From positions 22,338-86,337 of the forward strand of contig CAUTYZ010000007.1 in assembly GCA_963543015.1 (NCBI GenBank): 64,000 bases of DNA, in the 5' to 3' direction. The position numbers and the translations under genes were made by a program. The stretch comes from Alloscardovia sp963543015. GTDB lineage: Bacteria > Actinomycetota > Actinomycetes > Actinomycetales > Bifidobacteriaceae. This document shows positions 36,571 through 46,516 of this stretch, piece after piece (the stretch's first letter is position 1; each line of letters starts with the position of its first letter). Under the pieces are notes generated by a model that ran no database searches, was not told where the DNA came from, and saw only the letters and a program-made list of their open reading frames with translations.

Positions 36571-38340
36571 TTAAGCCCCTACATCCATTCGGCCGGTTGC
36601 CCCACCCAGGTAGGCCTCCTGCACCCGAGGATCGTTCAGCAGCTCTTCCCCAGTCCCCGCCAAACGAATACGCCCCGATTGCAAAACATAGCCATAATCC
36701 GCAATAGACAACGCCAGTTGCGCCTGCTGCTCAACCATCAAAACGGATACGCCAAGCTCATCGCGCAGAGAAGCGATTTGCTCCAAAACGTCTTCGACAA
36801 GTCGCGGCGACAGGCCCATCGTCGGCTCATCCATGCAAATCAGCCGTGGATGACTCATCAATGCACGCGCAAACGCAAGCATTTGCTGCTCGCCACCCGA
36901 CATTGTGCCCGCAAGTTGGTTGCGACGCTCCTTCAATCGAGGAAAACGCTCAAACATCGCATCGACGTCTTCCGCAATTTCTCCGCGATTTTTTTGCGTA
37001 TATGCCCCGGTAAGCAAATTTTCGTAAATTGTCATCTGTGGGAAAATTCGCCGCGCTTCAGGCACTGCCGCAATTCCGCGCATAACTCGTTGACGCGTAG
37101 ACAAGCGCGTAATGTCTTCGCCTTGATATTCAAGGGTTCCCGAACTGATCTTGTTGACGCCCAGCAAGGTCTTCATCGTTGTGGACTTTCCGGAGGCATT
37201 GCCGCCAAGCAGCGAGACAATTGCTCCCTGTGGAATGGTAAGGTTCACATCTTCCAGGGCATGAACTTGACCATAGTACACGTTCACATCGTGCATCGTC
37301 AGCAAGTTTTGAGCAGAATTAACCGCTCTTTCGCCAGAAGCAGCGCCCTCGTCATTCAGCGCGTTCTGCTGATTGAGCACGCCTGCATTTTTCTCAGCGC
37401 GCGCCACATCACGTACTCGCGCCACATCTTCATCAGTTCCCAATCGCTTGCCAAGATACGCCTCCACGACAGCAGGATGCGCACGAACCTCATCCGGCTC
37501 ACCCATTGCGATAATTTTCCCGCCATCCATTGCGATAACGCGATCGGACACAGCAGAAACGAGATCCATTTTGTGCTCGACAAGCAAAATTGTGTGACCT
37601 TGTTCCTTCAAATACAGCAATTGCTGCAAAACTTCAGCAGTTTCGGACTGGTTCATGCCCGCAGTTGGCTCATCCAGCAAAAGAATTTCCGGCTCGGAAA
37701 TATGAGCACGGGCAATTTCCGTTCGCCGACGATTCGCGTAGGACAATGTGTACGTCGCATCGTTGACACGAGAGCCCAAACGTTCGCGATAATAATCGAT
37801 TTCGCGATCAACTCGCTGGGAGACGTCCTTTGTTTCGCGCTTAATTGCAGGGCCGCCGATAAGAGCTGCACCAGTTTCGCCAATCAGACTGAGCCAACGC
37901 CCAATAGGGACGTTCTGCAAAAAACTGAGCGGACGAGACGCTGAAAGTTTTTTGTGATAGCCCAACGCGATATTTTCGTTCACGGTTAATGAGCCGAAAA
38001 CGCGACCGTTCTGGAAGGTTCGCGCTAAACCATGCTCAGCAACCTCGGCCGCAGGAAGACCTGCAATCGCCTGATCGTTAATATCGATGAGACCGTCGTC
38101 TGGCTCGATAAAACCAGAGATGAGATTAATTGTCGTCGATTTTCCTGAGCCGTTAGGACCAATTATGGAAATAACTTCTCCACGATGGACGTTAAACGAC
38201 ACGTTATCAACGGCATGAAGGCCGTTGAAGGATTTCGATAATTCACGCACGCGCAAAACTACTGGAGCTGCGAGGACTCGCGCACGATGCTCTTGTGCGG
38301 ACATGGATTCGTAATGTTCGCCGTTATGAATGTCAGTCAT
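36571..38340 (-). CDS. fused LivG-LivF branched-chain amino acid importer ATPase
   Basis: 589 residues carrying two ABC ATPase domains. The first (about 25-300) has GPNGSGKST, LSYANRRRTEIARA and EILLLDEPT (LivG type); the second (about 345-585) has GGNASGKST, MSGGEQQMLAFARA and RLICMDEPT (LivF type). Normally these are separate genes. The ATG at 38340 overlaps the stop of the permease gene (TAATG). Together with LivHM and the LivK-like protein it makes a complete importer for leucine/isoleucine/valine or another amino acid. Confidence 0.92.
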   Translation of the reverse strand: MTDIHNGEHYESMSAQEHRARVLAAPVVLRVRELSKSFNGLHAVDNVSFNVHRGEVISIIGPNGSGKSTTINLISGFIEPDDGLIDINDQAIAGLPAAEVAEHGLARTFQNGRVFGSLTVNENIALGYHKKLSASRPLSFLQNVPIGRWLSLIGETGAALIGGPAIKRETKDVSQRVDREIDYYRERLGSRVNDATYTLSYANRRRTEIARAHISEPEILLLDEPTAGMNQSETAEVLQQLLYLKEQGHTILLVEHKMDLVSAVSDRVIAMDGGKIIAMGEPDEVRAHPAVVEAYLGKRLGTDEDVARVRDVARAEKNAGVLNQQNALNDEGAASGERAVNSAQNLLTMHDVNVYYGQVHALEDVNLTIPQGAIVSLLGGNASGKSTTMKTLLGVNKISSGTLEYQGEDITRLSTRQRVMRGIAAVPEARRIFPQMTIYENLLTGAYTQKNRGEIAEDVDAMFERFPRLKERRNQLAGTMSGGEQQMLAFARALMSHPRLICMDEPTMGLSPRLVEDVLEQIASLRDELGVSVLMVEQQAQLALSIADYGYVLQSGRIRLAGTGEELLNDPRVQEAYLGGATGRMDVGA

Positions 38341-40238
38341 TATGCGTTCTCCTTAGCGAGTGCTGCGCGATTTTTGCCCGTCTTGCTAGCTTTCTTACTA
38401 TTTGTGCCCGATTTTCCAACAGTTCGCGACCATAATCCTTGCGGGCGGAACAAAATGATGATGACAAGCAAGAATCCATACACAATGCCTCGCCATGTCG
38501 ATGCAAATCGCAAAACTTCTGGCAATCCGATCAAAATAATTGAGCCGATAACCGCACCCAGCGGCGAGTTCATGCCGCCAAGAACGATAATCGTCAAGAA
38601 CAGCGTTGACATCGTCGATGTGAAAATTGTCGGATCAATATACGTGTATTGATGTGCGAGCAAAGCCCCGGCCAAACCTGCAAATAATCCTGCAATTGCA
38701 TATGCCAACGCCTTGTACGCGTTCGTTCGAATTCCCAACGCTTCCGCCGCATCCTGATCCGCGCCCACGGCTGCAAAAACGTGTCCCAAATGTGCACGGT
38801 GAATGCGACTTACCGTCCACAATGCGACGAGCAGGATAACAATATCGAGAAGGAACAATTTTTGCTGAGTATCGAGCACTTGCCCGAAAACAGTTGGGAA
38901 CGGAATGCCTTGAATTCCAAGAGATCCGTGCGTTACCGGCTCCCACAGTCGGATAATTGCGACGGTTACAGCACCCACACCAATTGTTGCGATTGCGACA
39001 TAATGTCCCGAAAGTTTCCATACAGGGAACGTCAAAATGCTTGCGGTAATTGCCGCGACGATTCCGCCAGCCAAGAAGCTACCCCAGAATGACCAACCAA
39101 ATTGCGTCACGAGAATGGCTGATGTGTACGCGCCCGTTGCAAATGGGCCTGCCATGCCCAAAACGGTTTGTCCGGCTGATCCTGAAATAAGGGTCAAACC
39201 TACGGCCGCAATTGCATAAATTGCTACCTGGGTTCCCGCGCCTGCAAGTGCGTTATTCGAAACGAAAGGAAGAAGAATTGCCAATCCCGCAAGAAGCCAA
39301 TTTGCCCAGCGTGGAAGCTGAATAGCGCGCGAATTTTCGAGGAAAGTTCCTGTCATTGGTTCTGAACGAACTGCTGCAGCGGATGAATTGCCAAAAAGTA
39401 AGCCTTGTGGGCGGAAAATGAGAATCAGGAGGAGCGCGCCAAAAGTAATCAAATCATGCGCACCGTCGCCGAGCCACGAAATTCCCAATGCTTCGACGAC
39501 GCCCAATACGAGACCGCCCACAACCGCTCCTGGAATCGACCCCAGACCGCCAATTGTCGCGGCAACGAACGCCGTCATTCCAATGCTCCCACCGTTTGCA
39601 GGGTTAATGTTTCCGTTGGCCAAGCCTACAAAAATTCCGGCAATTCCAGCGAGGACAGCGCCGATAACAAAAGAAATATTGCGAATCAGTTTGACGGGAA
39701 TGCCCATTTGGAGAGCAGCTTCAGAGTCTTGCGAGGTCGCGCGAATTGCCTGGCCAATTTTGCCAAATTTGAGGAAAGCCCACAAAGCGAGCATCAGGAT
39801 AATCGTCGTTATGATCGCGACGACATCGGAAGTTCCAAAACGTAGACCGCCGATTTGCAAATTATGAGTCGGCAAAATTTCTGGGAATTGGCGAGTTTGC
39901 GTGCCAAAAATGAGCTGAAGAGCATTGTCGAGAATTTGTCCGACGCCGATAGTTGCCAGAAGAGCGGCAATTGGCTTGCGACCTTCAAGCGGCGAAATGA
40001 CAAAGAAATTCATAACGAAGCCGAGAATCGCCGTGACCGCGATAACGACGAGAAGCGTTGGGACAAGGCCCCAACCGAGCGATGTGCCAAGCCACCATGC
40101 GACCATCATGCCGACGGCGACGATGGAACCTTGTGCGAAATTGGCGACGTTGGTCACGCCGAAGATGAGGGACATGCCAACGGCGGCGATGGCGTAAACG
40201 CTGCCGTGGATGAGGCCGGAGAAAAGAGTGTCGAGCAT
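38340..40238 (-). CDS. fused LivH-LivM branched-chain amino acid importer permease
   Basis: About 632 residues containing both permease subunits: the LivH half (about 1-300; GSVYAIAAVGMSLIFGV, GLGSIPGAVVGGLVLGVVEA) and the LivM half (about 320-610; YAIAAVGLTLISGSAGQTVLG, GGMNSPLGAVIGSIILIGLPE). I start at ATG 40238 (MLDTLFSGLIHG) behind AGGTG; the open frame runs to 40421 through the G-rich run and is Pro/His-rich there, so it is not coding. Start and stop codons overlap those of livGF. Confidence 0.9.
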   Translation of the reverse strand: MLDTLFSGLIHGSVYAIAAVGMSLIFGVTNVANFAQGSIVAVGMMVAWWLGTSLGWGLVPTLLVVIAVTAILGFVMNFFVISPLEGRKPIAALLATIGVGQILDNALQLIFGTQTRQFPEILPTHNLQIGGLRFGTSDVVAIITTIILMLALWAFLKFGKIGQAIRATSQDSEAALQMGIPVKLIRNISFVIGAVLAGIAGIFVGLANGNINPANGGSIGMTAFVAATIGGLGSIPGAVVGGLVLGVVEALGISWLGDGAHDLITFGALLLILIFRPQGLLFGNSSAAAVRSEPMTGTFLENSRAIQLPRWANWLLAGLAILLPFVSNNALAGAGTQVAIYAIAAVGLTLISGSAGQTVLGMAGPFATGAYTSAILVTQFGWSFWGSFLAGGIVAAITASILTFPVWKLSGHYVAIATIGVGAVTVAIIRLWEPVTHGSLGIQGIPFPTVFGQVLDTQQKLFLLDIVILLVALWTVSRIHRAHLGHVFAAVGADQDAAEALGIRTNAYKALAYAIAGLFAGLAGALLAHQYTYIDPTIFTSTMSTLFLTIIVLGGMNSPLGAVIGSIILIGLPEVLRFASTWRGIVYGFLLVIIILFRPQGLWSRTVGKSGTNSKKASKTGKNRAALAKENA

Positions 40239-40259
40239 GGGGTGCACCTGTTTTGTGTT

Positions 40260-40304
40260 GGGGGATGTGGGGGGGGATGTGGGGGGGGGATGTGTGTGTG
40301 GGGG
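40260..40304 (-). repeat. poly-C runs (G on the plus strand) directly before livHM
   Basis: GATGTGGGG-type units give runs of G5, G8 and G9 on the plus strand (C-runs on the coding strand), then a TG repeat and G5, ending 22 bases before the livHM start. The runs are prone to slippage, and the G-rich strand could form a quadruplex. Confidence 0.8.
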
Positions 40305-40399
40305 AAAAAAATGTGTTCGTGCTGAGGTTCGTGTTGAGGTTTGTGGGGAATGGAGTTGGGTTGGTTGGGCAAGGATTGGATGGGGATCTTGCTTAACGC

Positions 40400-40478
40400 T
40401 ATTTTTTGCATTTTGTCCCATCTACCGTTTTATCGCAACGTTCACAATTACGATAAACGGGACAAAATGCAAAATATT
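40400..40478 (+). repeat. dispersed near-palindrome, copy 7
   Basis: Left arm CTATTTTTTGCATTTTGTCCC, right arm GGGACAAAATGCAAAATAT: the most symmetrical copy, with arms matching over 15 or more bases. It lies in the 325-base gap between livK and livHM. Confidence 0.88.
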
Positions 40479-40563
40479 AGATTCACCGCGGAGAGCCCCA
40501 CCATCAATTAGCTCAGATTGTCCCTAACCGAGCCAATCAAGCCAACCGAGCCAACCGACCTCC

Positions 40564-41757
40564 TTAGTCGTCATACCTCACGAACTTGCCATCGCGCACG
40601 ATGAGCAAAATCGGATCAATGTTGTCCGCGCGGCGAGTTTTCGTGTTGAATTTGAACGTTCCGCCGTTGCCCTGGTACAGCGGAAAATCAGTTACCGTTT
40701 CCAAAGCCTTCTGAATTCCCTCACGAGTGGCACTCGTCTTGTTCGCACCGTACGCGAGATCCTTAATTGCCTGGTAAGCAGTGACCTCGAAATTACCCGG
40801 AGCATAGTTGTACTTCTTTTCGAATGCTTCAACGAATTTACGCTGCTCTTCGGTCTTTACTCCTGCCGCGCTGAAGCTACCCGTGATGATAGTGCCGTTT
40901 GCGTTATCCTTTGCGTTATTCAAGAATTCGGATGTCTCCTGACCGCCAAAGAATGGACCATTCCATGCAAGTTTGTTGCGCAAAGTATTCAAAACCAATG
41001 CACCATCGGGACCATATCCGATGTCGACGATTGCCGCAGGGTTTGCATCGCGAGCCTTAATCAAAATCGGGGACAAATCGGTCGAATCTGCCAAATATGA
41101 GGATTCATAAGCAATTTCGAGTCCCTGCTTTTCAGCCTCAGCCTTGAACTCCTGATACGCTTCTTTTCCCCAATCGTTTTCGATATATACAACTGAGATC
41201 TTGTTGTTCGAACCGGATTTCACGGTTTCTGCAACTGTATCAGCATTCAACTTCTGATACGACGCCTGAGTAATTTGTGGACTCCACACATATTCGCCCG
41301 TATCGGTGAAATTCGTCGCAGAATTATTGAAACCGTAATGTACCAGTTTCGCTTGGTTGAAAGTTGGCGATGCAGCAGCAGAAGCTGATGAGGAGTAATC
41401 ACCAACCACAGCAATCACAGAGCTATCCGAAACAATTCGTGGTGCAACTGCAGCATCTTGCTTTGCATCGGACTGAGTATCGTAATACTTAATTCCCAAT
41501 TTCTTGCCCTGAACTCCGCCATCTGCGTTCACTTCTTCCAGTGCGAGCTCCCATCCGCGCTTAAACAACTTGCCATATTCTGCATATTGTCCCGTTTCTG
41601 GGTAAATTGCTGCAATATTGACCGTATCGGAGTTGTTTGACGATGATGTGTTATCGCCTCCCAAACCGAAAGAGCATGCAGATGTTGCGAAAACTGTGAG
41701 CGCTGTTGCAACAGCTACTCCAAACCGTCGTACATTTTTTGCAATTGTGCCTGTCAT
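40564..41757 (-). CDS. branched-chain amino acid-type ABC substrate-binding lipoprotein (LivK-like)
   Basis: About 397 residues. Signal peptide with lipobox ATSAC, then a Ser/Asn linker and the type I periplasmic-binding fold: VNIAAIYPETGQYAEYGK, IAVVGDYSSSASAAASP, a conserved PSS/SAT ligand segment and KISVVYIENDWGKEAYQEF. It delivers the substrate to LivHM/LivGF. Of three in-frame starts (41811, 41769, 41757) I prefer ATG 41757, which has GAGAGAAG upstream and gives a normal signal peptide. It lies 60 bases after the URO-D-type methyltransferase gene. Confidence 0.88.
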   Translation of the reverse strand: MTGTIAKNVRRFGVAVATALTVFATSACSFGLGGDNTSSSNNSDTVNIAAIYPETGQYAEYGKLFKRGWELALEEVNADGGVQGKKLGIKYYDTQSDAKQDAAVAPRIVSDSSVIAVVGDYSSSASAAASPTFNQAKLVHYGFNNSATNFTDTGEYVWSPQITQASYQKLNADTVAETVKSGSNNKISVVYIENDWGKEAYQEFKAEAEKQGLEIAYESSYLADSTDLSPILIKARDANPAAIVDIGYGPDGALVLNTLRNKLAWNGPFFGGQETSEFLNNAKDNANGTIITGSFSAAGVKTEEQRKFVEAFEKKYNYAPGNFEVTAYQAIKDLAYGANKTSATREGIQKALETVTDFPLYQGNGGTFKFNTKTRRADNIDPILLIVRDGKFVRYDD

Positions 41758-41817
41758 ATCTTCTCTCATTTCTCGAAAAATTTGCGAAAGTATTTTACGT
41801 TTTGCTCTCAAATCTGC

Positions 41818-42885
41818 TTAGAATTTCTTGAAACTTGCAAGAATTTCCAAAGATTCATCGGATGTTGGCGTTGGAACAGTGCAGCTTGGAGCCAACAGGA
41901 AAGGCTTTCCGCTACGCTCTGCAATTGTTTCTTGCAATTGAGTTCGCACGCCTTCTGCATCTGCTCGTTCGTCATCTGCAAACTTTGTGAAGTTCGCTCC
42001 TCCTACAGGAACAGCGCCAATTTCCGCATCCACTGCTGGGTTGCCCGGAAGGAACTGATCCCAGTGAATGATGTCAGCAGAATCAGCAAACCATTCAGGG
42101 TGCGAGTCCTCACGGCATGTATGCAAAACGATAATTGCATCAGGGTTTCCTTCACGAATTGCATTCACAACGATGTCATCGTAAGGCTTTGAAAACTCTT
42201 CGTATTGCTCACGAGTGAAGAAACCATGAGATACAGTTCCCGTAACTGCATAGAAAATACCATCGAGACCAGCGCCACCCTGCTCTACAGGTGTGACGAG
42301 TTTTGCAGAATAGTCCGCAAGAGTTTGCGCAATATTATGCAAAGCTTTTTTCACGCGTTCAGGATCCGAAAATACCTCTTCGCGAGTCGTTGTCGGAGTC
42401 GCGTATTCATCACCTGGATACAGTGGCAAATCGCCAAGCTGCAAAATAATCGACAGAGGAGAGAAGACCGACTGAATGACTGCTCGATCTTGTAGATTTT
42501 CGCGAATATATCGTGCTGCCTCGTAGGACTCGTGGAAGGTATTATTGCCTTCAATATCAAGCTTTACAATCTTGTCAAGATCAGCTGGATGCTGCACCGC
42601 ATCTGAAACTTTTCGTGGAATTACATAACCATCGTAATTTTCAGAATCGTATGTACTACCCCATGCTTCGGAGTAATACACTGCGCGAGGGTTAATTTTT
42701 ACCCAATCCCAGTCCCACTTTTTGACAAAATCTACATACGCTTTTCCAAATTCTTCTGAACCGTATTCATGACCGATGAGGTGCTCCCACGCCGCAACGA
42801 GATATGGAGTGGTCTGCGGATCAGCAGTCCCATGTGCGATGTCATAGAAAGCCTGACGACGTGGAGTGAATTGAGTGGCGGACAT
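41818..42885 (-). CDS. URO-D-superfamily methyltransferase-like protein
   Basis: 355 residues of the uroporphyrinogen-decarboxylase fold. The zinc-binding pattern of the methylcobamide/methyltransferase branch is present (H-x-C in VLHTCREDSHP and a later Cys in LAPSCTVP), as in MtaA-type proteins, so it is not a haem enzyme; no other haem genes are near. It may transfer methyl groups to thiols, perhaps in methionine or sulphur metabolism. Strong AAAGGAGAATAAT before ATG 42885. It is cotranscribed with livK, hinting at a link to amino acid supply. Confidence 0.72.
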   Translation of the reverse strand: MSATQFTPRRQAFYDIAHGTADPQTTPYLVAAWEHLIGHEYGSEEFGKAYVDFVKKWDWDWVKINPRAVYYSEAWGSTYDSENYDGYVIPRKVSDAVQHPADLDKIVKLDIEGNNTFHESYEAARYIRENLQDRAVIQSVFSPLSIILQLGDLPLYPGDEYATPTTTREEVFSDPERVKKALHNIAQTLADYSAKLVTPVEQGGAGLDGIFYAVTGTVSHGFFTREQYEEFSKPYDDIVVNAIREGNPDAIIVLHTCREDSHPEWFADSADIIHWDQFLPGNPAVDAEIGAVPVGGANFTKFADDERADAEGVRTQLQETIAERSGKPFLLAPSCTVPTPTSDESLEILASFKKF

Positions 42886-43282
42886 ATTATTCTCCTTTAA
42901 TTTTGGGGTGTTAGTGTGATTTTTAAAGTGCATTGAATATGGATATTCTCAAGAAACGGGTCGTTTTGCAAAAAATGATTTTGCGAGGAAAGTTTCGAAT
43001 TATGCCAATTCCGCAAAAAGGTAGATACGCTAAATTTTGCACTTTGTGCAATTAACGGAAATGTTGAACTCGAACCCTGCTGTGTCGATTCTTGAACTAT
43101 CGAGCGAGACAACAACACATACAACAACGCATCATCTGTGATGCGCCGCTATGAGAAGTGTTGTCCATGTATGTCATGGTTGTTACTTTAAGCAAGGCCG
43201 AGGATAATTGCAACTCGCGTGTCCCTGATTTTGGGCAAAACTGACAGTCGTCGATACGAGAATTCGTTGTCCTCTATTGAGC

Positions 43283-43360
43283 AATTTTTTGCATTTTGTC
43301 CCGTTTTAAGCCATTTTCTCACGAAGAAAACCGTTGAGATGGGATTTTTTGCAAAATACT
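43283..43360 (+). repeat. dispersed near-palindrome, copy 8
   Basis: Left arm CAATTTTTTGCATTTTGTCCC, right arm GATGGGATTTTTTGCAAAATAC. It lies downstream of the TauE gene. The gap 42886-43453 otherwise holds no gene; two ORFs there are low-complexity and unsupported. Confidence 0.85.
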
Positions 43361-43453
43361 GGCTATAAGCAAAAGCTATAGCGAATAATGCGAAAAATAT
43401 CTTTTGCAGAATTACCCGTTGGCCCTTCTCGAAAATTATCGGCACAAAATAGG

Positions 43454-44368
43454 CTACTTTTTCAACGCCGACTGTACACTCTTCACAAGGATAATGACCA
43501 AAAATGCTAAAAAGCACCATTGATTCCATTGCGGGGTCAAAAGCGATGCGACGTAACCGCCCACAGGGGTCATAATCACTGCAGTTCCGCCAATTGCCGC
43601 GGCCGCGCGAATATCAACCAATCCCGCACGCAAATTGCTCACCGTTCCCGAAATTGCGCTAGGCATAATTGCCAAAAGTGATGTTCCACGTGAAACTAAA
43701 TCACTTGCGCTGAAAAGCACGCTCATTCCAGGTACGAGCACCGCGCCTCCACCAACTCCGAGGAGAGCGGCAAGAAGACCAGCTGCCATTCCGAGAGCAA
43801 TCATCCCTATTGCTGAGCCGATATGAATATCCACATGCGACGAGCGAGTCGGAATTGCAAAAAATTGCTGAACGATAATGATGAGCACGAATACAGCAAA
43901 TGCCCAGCGCAAATATTTCTCGCGCAATTTTTGCAGCAATCGTGCACCTACAACCGCCCCTGAAATAGAACCAATGATGACAAGCACACCCATTGCCCAA
44001 TTAACGTTGCCAGAAATCGCGTAGGAAATAATTCCGCCAAGACTCGCCAAAGGCATAGCCGCGAGGGATGTAGCCGATGCCCGACGTTGGTCTAAGCCGC
44101 ACAAAAGCAAACCTGGAACGATGATCGTTCCACCGCCTACCCCAAATAATCCCGAAAGCAGACCGGCAGCAATGCCAACTACAAGAAATGCGATTAAATG
44201 AGTTCGCGCGGTTGAGAATGTATGGGGAGCGCTGGGAATGGCCGAATTGACGGAAGAAAATGAAGAAGAGAATGCCGACGAAGAAGAGGATGCTGAGCTC
44301 GACGCCGATGGCGTTTCTGACGTTGGCTCGGGCATCGACTCCGGTATTGGCGTCTTTCGTGATGTCAT
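43454..44368 (-). CDS. TauE/SafE-family anion (sulfite/sulfonate) exporter
   Basis: 304 residues with eight membrane helices and the paired TauE motifs GLLSGLFGVGGGTIIVPGLLL and GLLAALLGVGGGAVLVPGMSV. The first about 50 residues are Ser-rich and unusual for the family. The substrate is likely a sulphur-containing anion, fitting the nearby methyltransferase, but this is inference. Single gene. Confidence 0.85.
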   Translation of the reverse strand: MTSRKTPIPESMPEPTSETPSASSSASSSSSAFSSSFSSVNSAIPSAPHTFSTARTHLIAFLVVGIAAGLLSGLFGVGGGTIIVPGLLLCGLDQRRASATSLAAMPLASLGGIISYAISGNVNWAMGVLVIIGSISGAVVGARLLQKLREKYLRWAFAVFVLIIIVQQFFAIPTRSSHVDIHIGSAIGMIALGMAAGLLAALLGVGGGAVLVPGMSVLFSASDLVSRGTSLLAIMPSAISGTVSNLRAGLVDIRAAAAIGGTAVIMTPVGGYVASLLTPQWNQWCFLAFLVIILVKSVQSALKK

Positions 44369-44511
44369 TCTCGTTCTACCCCACGTTCTGATTCTCAGCG
44401 ATTGCTCATCATGCTCAGATGATTCTCAGCTCTCATCCTAAGCCCAACCATAGGCTCACAACCCAGGTCATTAGGCAAACTCAACTGGCTGGCAGTTTCA
44501 ACCAGCAAGCG

Positions 44512-44591
44512 CAATTTTTTGCATTTTGTCCCGTCTAGCGCTCGAAAACAATCACCGTACATCGTCAAGATGGGATATTTTGCAAAATATT
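44512..44591 (+). repeat. dispersed near-palindrome, copy 9
   Basis: Left arm CAATTTTTTGCATTTTGTCCC, right arm GATGGGATATTTTGCAAAATAT. It is the last copy in the window. The gap 44369-44936 also contains the tandem repeat at 44835-44912 and no gene. Confidence 0.86.
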
Positions 44592-44834
44592 CGGTTTTGG
44601 AAATACTCACTTCGGAAAAACTCGGCTCGAAAAATTGGCCAGGAAGATTATCCCTCCCCGCAACCTCGCCATCGCATGATTGACCGCAAAATAAAAACTG
44701 CGAATCGTTGGAGTAAGCAGAAGGAAGCAGTAAAACCATCTCCCCGCAATTACCTACGAATCGCAGTTTCTCCCCTGAGCCATAAAGGAGACGCTGGCTC
44801 AGAGATCACTCATAGCGAGTGAAGCCTTGCATGA

Positions 44835-44912
44835 GGCAGTACGTCGAAGGACAGTACGACAGAAGGACAGTACGACAGAAGGACGGTACGTCAAAAACCA
44901 GTACGTCCGAAG
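44835..44912. repeat. tandem repeat, 16-bp unit, about five copies
   Basis: Units such as GGACAGTACGACAGAA recur with small changes, including two identical neighbours. It lies just past the 3' end of the broken GH1 gene and shows no coding sense. Confidence 0.75.
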
Positions 44913-44936
44913 AACCGAATCGAAACAGAATTCAGC

Positions 44937-46515
44937 TCAATTCAATCCCCGCCCCGCCTTGATAAATTCGCGATACCACAGCGCGGAATCCTTCCACACA
45001 CGACGTTGCGTCGGGTAATCCACGTAGAAAATTCTAAAACGCTTCGTGTAGCCCAGCGCCCATTCATAGTTATCAAGCAATGACCATGCGTAATAGCCCG
45101 TTACTCGAGCACCCTCGTCCATTGCTTGAGACAGCGCACGCAAATGCTCGCGTAAATAATGGATACGATGTGGATCGTGAACAGCGAGAATTGTCTGCTC
45201 ATCGCTAGAATTTCTAGGATTCTCAGCATCCGCAACACGTTCCTCGACGAGCTCATCATCCCACGCAGAGCCATTTTCGGTAATAACCAAATCAAGCTGT
45301 GGATATCGCGCGCTCATTTCGAGAACGATGTCATGCAATCCTTCAGGTTCTTGATTCCAGCCCATTGCTGTGAGTGGTCCTTGAGGAGGGAGAATTTCGA
45401 TGTTGTTGCCACCAACGATTGGATCTTCACCCTTCTCGTCACTCGTATCATCGCCCGCTTCAATCACACGTGCACGAACAGTCTGAGTTGCATAATAATT
45501 AATTCCGAGCGAATTCAAAGGCTGGTGGATCTCGCGAAGATCGCCGTCATGGATGAATGACCAGTCCGTAACCGCGCGCGTATCCTCGAAAATTTGCGGA
45601 TCGTATCGACCTTCCAGCATAGGACCGAGCCACACTTCATTTGCAATGCGATCAGCCTGTGCTTTTGCGGCCAAATCTTCCGGAGAATCAGAATAGGCAC
45701 GATTTACTTGTAAATTCAGCGTTACCGAAGTTTTTGCATCATTGCCCCACACGGAACGAACTGCTTGAACAGCCAAACCGTGCGCAAGATTGAGATGATG
45801 CACTGCAGCAAAGCGCTTGCTTTCCATCGCAAATTCCCGGCGCATGACGACCATGCGCATATCCCAAATATGCTGAGCACCATGGTTCATTCAGAGTCGT
45901 CCACGTATCGACACGATCGCCCAAAGCCTGCGCAACGTCGCGAGCATAATCTGCAAAATACAGTGCAGTGTCGCGATTCGCCCAGCCTCCAAGATCCTAC
46001 AAATACTGTGAAAGATCCCAGTGATACAGCGTCACGAGTGGCTTAATTTCAGCATCGCGCAACGCATCAAGCACACGCTTGTAATGATCCAGTGCCGCAC
46101 TATTGGCGCCAGCTCCTCCACTCCCAGAATGCCCAGAATTCCCCGAATGCCCGACTTTACCGTGTGCTTCTTTCATCGCCTCCAATGACGTGAAAATTCG
46201 CGGCCATGCTATAGACAGTCTGTACGCATCCAATCCCATGTCTTTCATGAGAGCGATGTCTTCTGGATAACGCACATACTGCTCACACGCCACTGATCCG
46301 TCAGAACCGTCAGCAATATTTCCCGGAACGTGAGCATACGTATCCCAAATAGATGGCGCACGACCATCACGGTCGAGGAATCCTTCTACTTGGTAACTCG
46401 CCGTTGCACTTCCCCATGTGAAATTTTGCGGAAATGCCTGTGCGAGTTTTGTTTCGTCGCTGCTCAACGGGAATGTTCGTGATTCATGCACTGCACCAGA
46501 ATTGTGTTCTGTCAT
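44937..46515 (-). pseudogene. GH1 beta-glycosidase, disrupted
   Basis: All parts of a GH1 enzyme are present: the start FPQNFTWGSATASYQVEG, the acid/base segment TTLNEPW and the nucleophile segment LVITENGSAW. But TAG at 45997-45999 replaces a codon between LSQYL and DLGGWANRD, and one extra base in a three-A run at 45810-45812 shifts the frame between HAPGICDGKQAL and AAVHHLNLAHG. The fragments lie in two frames and cannot give an active enzyme. The original start is ATG 46515 with GGGAGGAA upstream, right after the GH31 stop. An odd Gly/Ser-rich insert (GHSGNSGHSGSGG) sits near residue 120. Confidence 0.87.
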
Positions 46516-46516
46516 T

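Noticed and set aside
36412..37944. 510-residue open frame on the plus strand
   Set aside because: It lies opposite the livGF gene and starts inside the repeat element at 36450; composition is Arg/His/Cys-rich like an antisense translation.
21691..44591. CRISPR array made of the palindromic repeats
   Set aside because: Copies are 0.1-5 kb apart with genes between them, and there are no regular spacers or cas genes.
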